In this document: positions 8,430 to 15,935 of the stretch, piece after piece
Layout: every line of letters begins with the position of its first letter
Position numbering within the stretch: position 1 is the first letter of the stretch
NCBI GenBank assembly: GCA_964642545.1
Contig: CAZXQU010000006.1
Span: 1 to 64,000 of the forward strand
DNA length: 64,000 bases
From: QYOJ01 sp964642545
GTDB taxonomy: Bacteria > Bacteroidota > Bacteroidia > Bacteroidales > FEN-979
Direction: 5' to 3'
Made by a program: the position numbers and the translations under genes
The notes under the pieces: model-generated
The model's database searches: none
What the model saw: only the letters and a program-made list of their open reading frames with translations
What the model was told of the DNA's origin: nothing

Positions 8430-10231
8430 CTCACCTTCCTGCTCCTTTTGCGTTCGATTTCATCGAGGATGATCTTTCGCAGCCGGATCGTTTTCGGTGT
8501 CACTTCCACGTATTCATCTCCCTGGATATATTCCATGGCCTCTTCGAGGCTGAATTTGATTGCCGGAATGATGACAGCTTTGTCATCCGATCCTGATGCG
8601 CGAACGTTCGAAAGTTTCTTAGTCTTAGTAAGATTGATCAGCATATCATCGCCACGGGTATTTTCCCCAACCACCATTCCTGCATAGATGGGATCATTGG
8701 GTTCAATGAAAAACTTACCGCGATCCTGAAGCTTATCAATCGAATAGGTAATAGCCATGCCTTTCTCCATGGCTATCAGGGATCCATTGATACGATTCAC
8801 CATATCCCCTCTCCAGGGCTCATAACCCTTGAACCGGTGAGCCATAATCGCTTCTCCTTCAGTAGCTGTGAGAATTGGATTACGTAGTCCGATCAATCCA
8901 CGGGCAGAAATAGTAAAATCGATGACAACCCTATCACGTTTATTCAATATGTTGACAATTTCTCCACGTCGGCGAGTCACTAATTCTATTACTTTCCCTG
9001 AAAATTGATCTGGCACCTGGATCGTCAGGTTTTCTATCGGCTCCATTAAAGTACCGTTGATCAGTTTCGTAAGTACTTGTGGTTGCCCAAGCTGAAACTC
9101 ATACCCTTCACGCCGCATTGTCTCTACAAGAATAGCAAGGTGAAGTACTCCACGTCCGAAAACCAAAAATTTCTCAGGTGCTTCAGTCTCTTCAACGCGC
9201 AATGCAAGATTCTTCTCGGTCTCTTTGAATAAGCGTTCACGGATGTTTCTTGATGTGACAAACGTCCCATCTTGTCCTGCAAAAGGTGAATTATTAATGG
9301 TAAATACCATACTCATCGTAGGCTCATCGACCGTAATAGGCTTCAGTGCAACAGGATTCAACGTATCGGCGATGGTATCTCCTATATCGAAATTTTCGGG
9401 TCCCAATACAGCGCAAATCTCTCCGGCGCCGACTTCCCATTTTACCTTCTCTTTGCTGAGTCCTTCAAAAAGGTAGAGCTCTTTGATCACCGATTTGATA
9501 ATTGTCCCGTCACTCTTGACCAGAGAGACCTGCATACCTGCTTTAATCGATCCTCTAGTAATCCGGCCAACGGCAATCCGCCCAACATAAGATGAATAAT
9601 CCAGAGAGCTGATTTGCAGTTGAAGGGCACCTTCGCTTCGGGGAGGTTCCGGTATATGTTCCAGAATTGTATCCAGGAGGTAATGAATATCAGTTGTTGG
9701 GTTCCGCCAGTCATCCGACATCCAGCCCTGTTTCGAAGAGCCATATACGGTAGGGAAATTCAGCTGGTCTTCAGTTGCGTCCAAACTGAACATCAACTCA
9801 AACATAGCTTCATGCACCTCATCGGGAGAGCAATTTGGTTTATCAACCTTGTTGATAACAACAATTGGCTTTTTCCCAAGCTCAATCGCCTTTTGCAATA
9901 CAAACCTGGTTTGCGGCATCGGTCCTTCGAAAGCATCAACTAAAATAAGCACGCCATCAGCCATATTGAGAACCCGCTCCACTTCACCGCCGAAGTCAGC
10001 GTGTCCTGGAGTATCTATAATATTGATTTTAACACCTTTATAACGAACTGATACATTTTTCGACAAAATAGTAATTCCTCTTTCTCGCTCAAGGTCATTG
10101 GAGTCAAGGATCAGATCCCTAACCTCCTGGTTCTCACGGAAGAGGTGAGTCTGATGTAACATCCTGTCAACCAAGGTTGTTTTTCCATGATCGACATGCG
10201 CAATGATTGCGATATTCCGGATATTTTGCAT
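8426..10231 (-). CDS. typA: Translational GTPase TypA/BipA
   Basis: Ribosome-binding elongation-factor-like GTPase of 601 residues, the usual length. The G1 motif AHVDHGKTTLVD (10-21), switch RERGITI, G3 DTPGHADFGGE and G4 NKVDKP are intact, and the C-terminal TypA-specific part (RGLIGLRNPILTATEGEAI) is present. The family supports 50S assembly and growth under stress. Its promoter is probably the TAnnTTTG match at 10266-10273, 35 bases upstream of the ATG. A divergent gene starts at 10384. Confidence 0.97.
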   Translation of the reverse strand: MQNIRNIAIIAHVDHGKTTLVDRMLHQTHLFRENQEVRDLILDSNDLERERGITILSKNVSVRYKGVKINIIDTPGHADFGGEVERVLNMADGVLILVDAFEGPMPQTRFVLQKAIELGKKPIVVINKVDKPNCSPDEVHEAMFELMFSLDATEDQLNFPTVYGSSKQGWMSDDWRNPTTDIHYLLDTILEHIPEPPRSEGALQLQISSLDYSSYVGRIAVGRITRGSIKAGMQVSLVKSDGTIIKSVIKELYLFEGLSKEKVKWEVGAGEICAVLGPENFDIGDTIADTLNPVALKPITVDEPTMSMVFTINNSPFAGQDGTFVTSRNIRERLFKETEKNLALRVEETEAPEKFLVFGRGVLHLAILVETMRREGYEFQLGQPQVLTKLINGTLMEPIENLTIQVPDQFSGKVIELVTRRRGEIVNILNKRDRVVIDFTISARGLIGLRNPILTATEGEAIMAHRFKGYEPWRGDMVNRINGSLIAMEKGMAITYSIDKLQDRGKFFIEPNDPIYAGMVVGENTRGDDMLINLTKTKKLSNVRASGSDDKAVIIPAIKFSLEEAMEYIQGDEYVEVTPKTIRLRKIILDEIERKRSRKVS

Positions 10232-10265
10232 TTAATATATTTATATATGTTGTTGAAATAATTTG

Positions 10266-10273
10266 CAAAATTA
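10266..10273 (-). promoter_or_regulatory. Bacteroidota -7 box for typA
   Basis: On the minus strand this reads TAATTTTG, a perfect TAnnTTTG. A CAAAA run at 10289-10293 (minus-strand TTTTG) is a possible -33 element, though the spacing is a few bases shorter than usual. Confidence 0.5.
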
Positions 10274-10356
10274 CGATTTATTTCCATGCAAAACGAAAAC
10301 AGGCAAAAGGAAAACCCCAAATGGTATGTTGCGTTGCCAATGTTGTATAGTTTTTT

Positions 10357-10364
10357 TAAGTTTG
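10357..10364 (+). promoter_or_regulatory. Bacteroidota -7 box for the 10384 gene
   Basis: Reads TAAGTTTG, a perfect TAnnTTTG match, 19 bases before the ATG at 10384. A TTG at 10334-10336 lies 20 bases upstream and may be the -33 element. Confidence 0.5.
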
Positions 10365-10383
10365 CGCCACTAAAACTAAAACT

Positions 10384-11394
10384 ATGATCAAATACTGGAT
10401 TGCCCGCCAAATGGTGAAACGCACGAAGAAGAGACAGTTTTCCACTGAATACCTTGAACAGAAACATGTTGACCCAAACGAACCATTCCCCAACGACAGC
10501 TCCTATTTTTACGGTGGTGACAAGAAAGGTAATGCCTTTATCACCCGGATGGCTTTTCGCTGGACAAGCCGTCCGCACGAATACTGGCTGGATTTTTACC
10601 TCAAAGGGCTTGGATTTTTCGGCATCCGGGAAGATCCTGGTCCCGAAGGAGACGGATTTCAGCAGGGAACGTTGAAATACGAGCCTGTTGAAATCGGTAA
10701 AATATGGCGTGTTTCTTATGAAGGAAAAGTTGTTGACGAACTTGGCAAACCGCACGACTGCAAAATAGACCTGCTCTTTACGGGAGAGCATCCCATTTAT
10801 GATTTTGCGAAAAGTTCCGATCAGCGGATGATCGCAAGAGCTATTTCCAAAGAGAAGTGGACCAAAGAGTTCTTTCATCACATGAAAGACACCCACCAGG
10901 TTCATTACGAGCAAACCGGTAGGTTTACCGGGACCATCACCCTGGATGGAACGGCGCATGAGCTAGACATGATAGCCTCCCGCGACCACTCGTTCGGTTC
11001 CCGCACCTGGCTTACATGGGATCGGCATTACTGGATCACCGGGGTTGCCGACAACGGCTATCGCTGGACCGTTACAACCATCAAATGGCAGTTCCTCGGA
11101 AGACTGACTGCCGGATTTGTTTTCGGGCCAGATGGCGTTGCCGATGCGATCACCGAATGCACCGACCTGGAGACGATCTCCAAAGAACAGCTCCTTCCCA
11201 ACCATGGCTTCATTGATATCTATACCAGGAGCGGAAAGCATCACAAACTTGAGTTCTGGCGCAAGGGCGAATTCCCTTACCTGCACGACGGGAAATACCA
11301 TATGCGAGAAGGCATCGGCACATACAAGTTCGATGGCGTTGATGGATTGGGAATGGTAGAGTTCGGGTTTCACGCGGACAGGTACAAGGTATGA
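10384..11394 (+). CDS. RDHSFG-motif protein, CrtC/DUF7064-like (tentative)
   Basis: 336-residue soluble protein without signal peptide, rich in Trp, Tyr and beta-prone stretches. The motif ASRDHSFGSRTWLTWDRHYW (about 199-218) resembles lipocalin-like proteins grouped with hydroxyneurosporene synthase and DUF7064/7065. From memory, a similar RDHSFG segment lies beside PEP-synthase-like domains in single animal proteins. Here the next gene encodes exactly such an enzyme, suggesting a split version of one pathway. The family call is inference and the substrate unknown. The stop codon lies inside an 8-bp repeat array. Confidence 0.6.
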   Translation: MIKYWIARQMVKRTKKRQFSTEYLEQKHVDPNEPFPNDSSYFYGGDKKGNAFITRMAFRWTSRPHEYWLDFYLKGLGFFGIREDPGPEGDGFQQGTLKYEPVEIGKIWRVSYEGKVVDELGKPHDCKIDLLFTGEHPIYDFAKSSDQRMIARAISKEKWTKEFFHHMKDTHQVHYEQTGRFTGTITLDGTAHELDMIASRDHSFGSRTWLTWDRHYWITGVADNGYRWTVTTIKWQFLGRLTAGFVFGPDGVADAITECTDLETISKEQLLPNHGFIDIYTRSGKHHKLEFWRKGEFPYLHDGKYHMREGIGTYKFDGVDGLGMVEFGFHADRYKV

Positions 11395-11480
11395 GAGTAT
11401 GAGAGTATGAGAGTATGAGGGTTTGAGACTATGAAAGCGTAAGACATTGAGGTAGCGAGAAGCGAGAAGCGAAAATAGAA
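11389..11480 (+). repeat. 8-bp tandem array over the 3' end of the 10384 gene
   Basis: Four GTATGAGA-type units at 11389-11420, the first of which supplies the TGA stop at 11392. Looser units follow (AGCGAGA, AGCGAGA, AGCGAAA near 11453-11475). The array reads in the direction of the upstream gene. Confidence 0.85.
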
Positions 11481-11489
11481 CAACAAATT

Positions 11490-14021
11490 TTGAAAACTAA
11501 GATTGAACAAAATATCATTCGGCTCAGCGAGATCGGGGATGAGCCGGTAGGTGGGAAAGCCCTTGGGCTGAAACGACTAAAAGAGCTGGGACTTCCTGTA
11601 CCTGAAGCTTTTGTTATCGTTCATCCTGATCCGGATAACCTTGACCCGGATTTTCTGAATAAACACATTGATTTACTTGGAGAAGGGCCGAAAGCCGTTC
11701 GCTCTTCCGCCGTCAGCGAAGATGGGCACGACGCCTCATTTGCCGGTCAGTTTGAATCATTTTTGAACGTTAACGGCAAGGATGATATCCTGCATGCGAT
11801 TCGGAATTGTGTGACCGCTGCCTCTTCCGAACGGGTGAAACATTACTCTCAAAGCCGTATTACAGAAGCCGATCTGCGAATTTCCGTGATTGTTCAGAAT
11901 ATGGTTCCGGCTACTTGCGCCGGCGTAATTTTTACTGCAGATCCTGTTACCCACCGGCGCGACAAGGTGATCATCAATGCAGTTTCCGGACTCGGAGAAG
12001 ATCTTGTCGCAGGCAAAAAAGATGCACACCATTACGAACTATTTAAAAGTGGATCAGACCTTGAGAGTGTAATAAAATCCAACGGGCATCTGCTTACATC
12101 CGAACAACTCAGGGAATTGATGTCGGGAGCCAAAAAAGCTGAAGAGCACTTCCGCCAGCCGATGGACATGGAGTGGGCTATCGACGAATCGGACTCGTTA
12201 TTCTGGCTTCAGGCCCGGCCGGTCACCACTCTTGATCACGTTCATTACAACGAACTCGATACTATGAAGGGTTTCAGCGACGACATCTGGACTTTAGGAA
12301 ATATTGGTGAGATGATGCCCGGTGTAACCACTCCCCTCACCTACTCGGTAGTAGTGGATGCCATTGACTATGGTATGTGTGTTCTTGCAGATAAAGGCGG
12401 AGCATTCAGGTTGAAGAACCGCAATGGATATCATTATATCCAGATGTTCTACAACAGGCTGTTCGTGAATATGACCCACATGATGGAATACGCCTCAAAT
12501 ATCTGGCTCAACAAGTCGGAAAATATTCAGATTGCCTTGAGCGTAAAAGTAAATACCGATATCCGTGAAAAGTACAAGGCCCCATTGCTCAAGCGGGTAT
12601 TCAACTTCGGCAAGCAAGCTTCAACTGTCATCAGGGCTAACAGTTACCTCAAAAAACTTAGGGTACTGGCCGGCGGTTTCAGGATCGATACAACACTGCC
12701 TGTCAGAGAATTGTGGGAATCTCTGGGTAAAGGCAAAAGGGATGTCAGTGTTGGTTTTGGCCACCATCTCATCACATCCGGGCAATCAGGGAGTCTCTAT
12801 TCCGCTTTTATGGGGATCATGACAGACGACAAAAGGTTGCCCGACGCAAACGATCATCACATTGCAACGATACTGCTCTCTGACATCCCGAATATCGAAA
12901 GTGCCGATGCAGTGAAATCACTGGAATCTTTTTCACAAGAGATCAGGAACCATCAGGAATTTGCAAATCAATTTATATCTGTAACCCCGGAGGAGGCGAT
13001 TTCATTAATCCAACACGAGTCTCCATCAGAAATCAGGGAAAAATACCAGAATTTCATCACCCGACATGGCCACCGTTGCATACGCGAGAGCGAACTGCGT
13101 GAGAAACCCTGGGAGGAGAACCAGGAACACCTTGTCCAGTTACTGCAAACAAAGGTCAGGTTCGGTGACCTTGAGCACCGATCCATCGATGTAAAACAGG
13201 AGATCCGTAGGACATTGAAGAAACTACCACTCCATAAACGATTGGTATTCAAAATCCTTTTACCCACAGCACGAACGGCCGTTGCTCGTAGGGAGATATC
13301 TAAAGCTCTGGCGATAAAGATGGTGAATGAACTTAGGAAGGGGTACAGGGTATTGGCAGAGAAAATGTTCTGCGATACGGGATCAGCGATACGGGATACG
13401 GGATCTGTGATCAACGATTCTTTTTCTCGTATCGCGAATCACGAATCGCGTATCGGACTATTAGATGATACCGATCAAATATACTTTCTGACCCATGAAG
13501 AGATTGGGCAGTTAATAGAAACAGGAGACCGCTCCCTGCTTGAGAAGGCGAACCGTCGCCGGAAACTTTTACCTGAGACTGACAAACTGCAATTCAATGA
13601 AATTTGCTTTGGGATCCCCGAACCCATAGAACACCCGGAAACAATTGAAATCAAAGAGGGACAACTTCATGGAACTCCTGTGAGCAGCGGAAAAGTTAAA
13701 GCCCGTGTACGAATCATCCATACCCTCGAAGATGCCGACAAACTGGAGCGGGGAGAGATTATGGTAGCCTCGTTTACTGATATAGGGTGGACTCCCTATT
13801 TCAGTATCATTTCAGGCCTTGTCACCGAGATCGGGAGCCCTCTTTCTCACGGTGCCGTAGTGGCACGGGAATACGGCATCCCAGCAGTGGTTGGCGTAAA
13901 AGGAGCCAGGGCATCCCTTACTGATGGTGAATTTGTCCTCCTCGACGGGGACCGGGGGATTGTTGAAAGGATGAGGGACGAGGGAAGAGGATTACCCCCC
14001 AATCCCCTGAAGGGGGAGTAA
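11490..14021 (+). CDS. PEP-utilising / rifampicin-phosphotransferase-like enzyme
   Basis: 843 residues. The N-terminal ATP-binding pyruvate-phosphate dikinase domain (about 5-260) shows GGKALGLKRLKELGLPVP, VRSSAVSEDG and DMEWAIDE. The C-terminal swivelling phospho-histidine domain has GSPLSHGAVVAREYGIPAVV with catalytic His787. Such enzymes pass the ATP beta-phosphate through this histidine to an acceptor; rifampicin phosphotransferase and PEP synthase are relatives, and the missing PEP-binding TIM barrel favours the former type. The acceptor is not predictable. The start is TTG at 11490, as no ATG fits. Residues 628-656 come from an in-frame repeat array and the last residues (RGLPPNPLKGE) from repeat and hairpin DNA. 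Confidence 0.82.
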   Translation: MKTKIEQNIIRLSEIGDEPVGGKALGLKRLKELGLPVPEAFVIVHPDPDNLDPDFLNKHIDLLGEGPKAVRSSAVSEDGHDASFAGQFESFLNVNGKDDILHAIRNCVTAASSERVKHYSQSRITEADLRISVIVQNMVPATCAGVIFTADPVTHRRDKVIINAVSGLGEDLVAGKKDAHHYELFKSGSDLESVIKSNGHLLTSEQLRELMSGAKKAEEHFRQPMDMEWAIDESDSLFWLQARPVTTLDHVHYNELDTMKGFSDDIWTLGNIGEMMPGVTTPLTYSVVVDAIDYGMCVLADKGGAFRLKNRNGYHYIQMFYNRLFVNMTHMMEYASNIWLNKSENIQIALSVKVNTDIREKYKAPLLKRVFNFGKQASTVIRANSYLKKLRVLAGGFRIDTTLPVRELWESLGKGKRDVSVGFGHHLITSGQSGSLYSAFMGIMTDDKRLPDANDHHIATILLSDIPNIESADAVKSLESFSQEIRNHQEFANQFISVTPEEAISLIQHESPSEIREKYQNFITRHGHRCIRESELREKPWEENQEHLVQLLQTKVRFGDLEHRSIDVKQEIRRTLKKLPLHKRLVFKILLPTARTAVARREISKALAIKMVNELRKGYRVLAEKMFCDTGSAIRDTGSVINDSFSRIANHESRIGLLDDTDQIYFLTHEEIGQLIETGDRSLLEKANRRRKLLPETDKLQFNEICFGIPEPIEHPETIEIKEGQLHGTPVSSGKVKARVRIIHTLEDADKLERGEIMVASFTDIGWTPYFSIISGLVTEIGSPLSHGAVVAREYGIPAVVGVKGARASLTDGEFVLLDGDRGIVERMRDEGRGLPPNPLKGE
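13371..13456 (+). repeat. In-frame 7-bp array inside the PEP-utilising enzyme gene
   Basis: Units of GATACGG/GATACGC type followed by complementary CGTATCGCG units, in the linker before the C-terminal domain. It encodes residues around SAIRDTGSVINDSFSRIA and keeps the frame. The two halves can pair as an imperfect hairpin. Confidence 0.8.
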
Positions 14022-14038
14022 GTCCCCTTCAGGGGATT
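14001..14038. terminator. Perfect 15-bp hairpin between convergent genes
   Basis: Arms 14001-14015 (AATCCCCTGAAGGGG) and 14024-14038 (exact reverse complement) with an 8-base loop. The stop codon TAA of the PEP-utilising enzyme gene (14019-14021) lies in the loop, and the left arm encodes part of its C-terminus. The LytTR gene ends at 14055 on the other strand, so the hairpin could terminate both genes. There is no long U tract; it may instead be a dispersed palindromic element. Confidence 0.7.
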
Positions 14039-14054
14039 TAGGGGCGACTTTACT

Positions 14055-14771
14055 TTACTTCAGAAAATTCTTTGAAACGAATTCCTGAAACTTCACTTTG
14101 TACTGCTCACTCACAGGAATGTAGGTTGTAACATCGAAGATGATGCGGTTTCGCTCAATGGTTGTGATCCTGTCCAGGTTGACAATATAGGAACGGTGAA
14201 CCCGCATAAATCGTTCGGATGGAAGTTGCTCTTCCAGTGACTTCATACTCATCAGCGACATCACAGGTTTACCATTAGAAAGATGGATCCTGACGTATTC
14301 CCCTTTTCCTTCAATGTATTTGATATCCTGAAAAGCGACTCTGACAATCTTATACTCTGATTTGATAAAAAGAAAATCCTCTTTGTTAGACAATAGAACC
14401 GGAACCTGGCGATGAAGCTCGAACCAGGATCTGGCTTTGTTCGCAGCTTTTAAAAATGCTGTATAATCAACCGGTTTCAGCAAATAATCCAAAGCATTGA
14501 CCTGAAACCCTTCAACAGCATATTGGCTGTATGCAGTGGTAAATATAACCTGAACTGGCTGATCAAGAGATTTTACAAAATCCATCCCGCTCAGATCGGG
14601 CATATGGATGTCGACAAACATTAGATCAATCTCATTCTCTTTCAGCAATTCCATTGCCTTAAAAGCACTCTCGCAACTGGCCACAAGTTCCAGGAATGGA
14701 GTCTTGTCAATATATGATGCCAATTGTTTCAGCGCAAGAGGTTCATCATCGATAGTCAGGCAATGGATCAT
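14055..14771 (-). CDS. LytTR-family response regulator
   Basis: 238 residues: receiver domain with Asp54 in MFVDIHMP and the conserved DDE at 8-10, then a LytTR DNA-binding domain (about 135-235; YIEGKGEYVRIHL and MRVHRSYIVNL). These regulators bind direct repeats as dimers. It is co-transcribed with the sensor kinase upstream, whose stop overlaps this ATG (ATGA), so they form a cognate pair. Targets are unknown; the secreted-protein genes just upstream on the same strand are candidates by position only. Confidence 0.95.
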   Translation of the reverse strand: MIHCLTIDDEPLALKQLASYIDKTPFLELVASCESAFKAMELLKENEIDLMFVDIHMPDLSGMDFVKSLDQPVQVIFTTAYSQYAVEGFQVNALDYLLKPVDYTAFLKAANKARSWFELHRQVPVLLSNKEDFLFIKSEYKIVRVAFQDIKYIEGKGEYVRIHLSNGKPVMSLMSMKSLEEQLPSERFMRVHRSYIVNLDRITTIERNRIIFDVTTYIPVSEQYKVKFQEFVSKNFLK

Positions 14772-15916
14772 ATAGGTATAGATAAGTTAACATTGAACTC
14801 AGTTCCATCATTCAGGATATCCAGGTGATACTTATCTCCATAAAGAAGATCCAGTCTTTTCCTTGTATTATCAATTCCTATCCCAGAGGGTGAATCCTTG
14901 ATTCCCTGTGATGCAATGCTGTTTTTAACAGCCAGGAGAAGCCGGTTGTCATCAATAGCAATGTCGACGATAACGAACGATTTGGCCTTATAACTGATTC
15001 CATGCTTAAAGGCATTCTCAATCAAGGATGTGAAGAGGAATGGGGGGATTTGTTTCTCGGGGATTCTTTCCGGGATATTAAGATTTATAATAACATTCTC
15101 TGAATAACGAATTTTCATCAAATCAACGTAACTTCTCACAAATTCCAGCTCACTGCTTAATGATGTTTTCCCTGATTCCGTTTCATATAAAAGGTAACGC
15201 ATCATGTTGGAAAGCCTGATGACTGCCTCTTTCGCCTCCGTAGTATTGATATCAATCAACGCATGGATATTATTCAGAGTATTCATAAAAAAATGAGGAC
15301 TAACCTGGTTTTTAAGAATCGTTAGCTGGGTCTCCATTTTCTCCTTTTCCAACTTCACCTTCTCCTGTTCACTGCCTACAAGTTTTACAGACAACCGTAA
15401 ACCGGTATCAAAACCCACAAGAAGGATAGAGAAGATAAGGACGTTTACATATAGGGGTATCGGACCTCGTTGTTCGGGGCCCGGAGGTGGAGGATTGATT
15501 GAGCTATTTGATGAGGGGCCTAACTGAGGTGGAGGTGGAGGATGTGGTGATTGTTGTGACTGTCGTTGTTGTGGTGAAGGTTGAAAATTACCCTGAGCAG
15601 GTTTGGAAATCAGGATAAATGCGGTTACTACCACCAGAATCAATGCCACTGCAGACAAAATATACCTTAAATAGTTAGGGGCTCCTCCCCGAAATAAAAT
15701 AAAAGGGACCAACAGAAATCTGTTTACAAAGAATACAACAGCCAGTGGGATAAGAGATTCAAATGGTTTTGAGATTGATCTCCAGCTAGGGTCATCAGCT
15801 GCATCCCCAAACAGGAAGGGCGCGGAAATCAGAACAATCCACACTACGGAGATCAGGAGAACCTCGAAGGAACTCATCCTGTTTTTCGTATGCGATGGCA
15901 TGGGTTTATCCTTCAT
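14768..15916 (-). CDS. LytS/YehU-like sensor histidine kinase
   Basis: Membrane kinase of 382 residues from the ATG at 15916 (a TTG 12 bases upstream is less likely). Four membrane segments lie at about 17-36, 55-74, 84-104 and 155-175. The external loop between the third and fourth (about 106-153) is unusually rich in Pro, Gln and Ser, with runs such as HPPPPPQLGP. The His_kinase domain carries NQVSPHFFMNTLNNI with His208, and the ATPase N-box SLIENAFKHG is present. The kinase has no separate sensor domain, so the membrane part or Pro-rich loop may do the sensing. Confidence 0.93.
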   Translation of the reverse strand: MKDKPMPSHTKNRMSSFEVLLISVVWIVLISAPFLFGDAADDPSWRSISKPFESLIPLAVVFFVNRFLLVPFILFRGGAPNYLRYILSAVALILVVVTAFILISKPAQGNFQPSPQQRQSQQSPHPPPPPQLGPSSNSSINPPPPGPEQRGPIPLYVNVLIFSILLVGFDTGLRLSVKLVGSEQEKVKLEKEKMETQLTILKNQVSPHFFMNTLNNIHALIDINTTEAKEAVIRLSNMMRYLLYETESGKTSLSSELEFVRSYVDLMKIRYSENVIINLNIPERIPEKQIPPFLFTSLIENAFKHGISYKAKSFVIVDIAIDDNRLLLAVKNSIASQGIKDSPSGIGIDNTRKRLDLLYGDKYHLDILNDGTEFNVNLSIPI

Positions 15917-15925
15917 TGAAATAAT

Positions 15926-15933
15926 CAAATATA
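15926..15933 (-). promoter_or_regulatory. Possible -7 box for the sensor kinase operon
   Basis: Minus strand reads TATATTTG (TAnnTTTG), 10 bases upstream of the ATG at 15916 and just after the preceding gene. No convincing -33 element is seen. Confidence 0.35.
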
Positions 15934-15935
15934 GT

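Noticed and set aside
10111..10959. 282-residue open frame on the minus strand
   Set aside because: It overlaps the start of typA and lies opposite the 10384 gene; its sequence has no protein-like pattern and is the antisense of a real gene.
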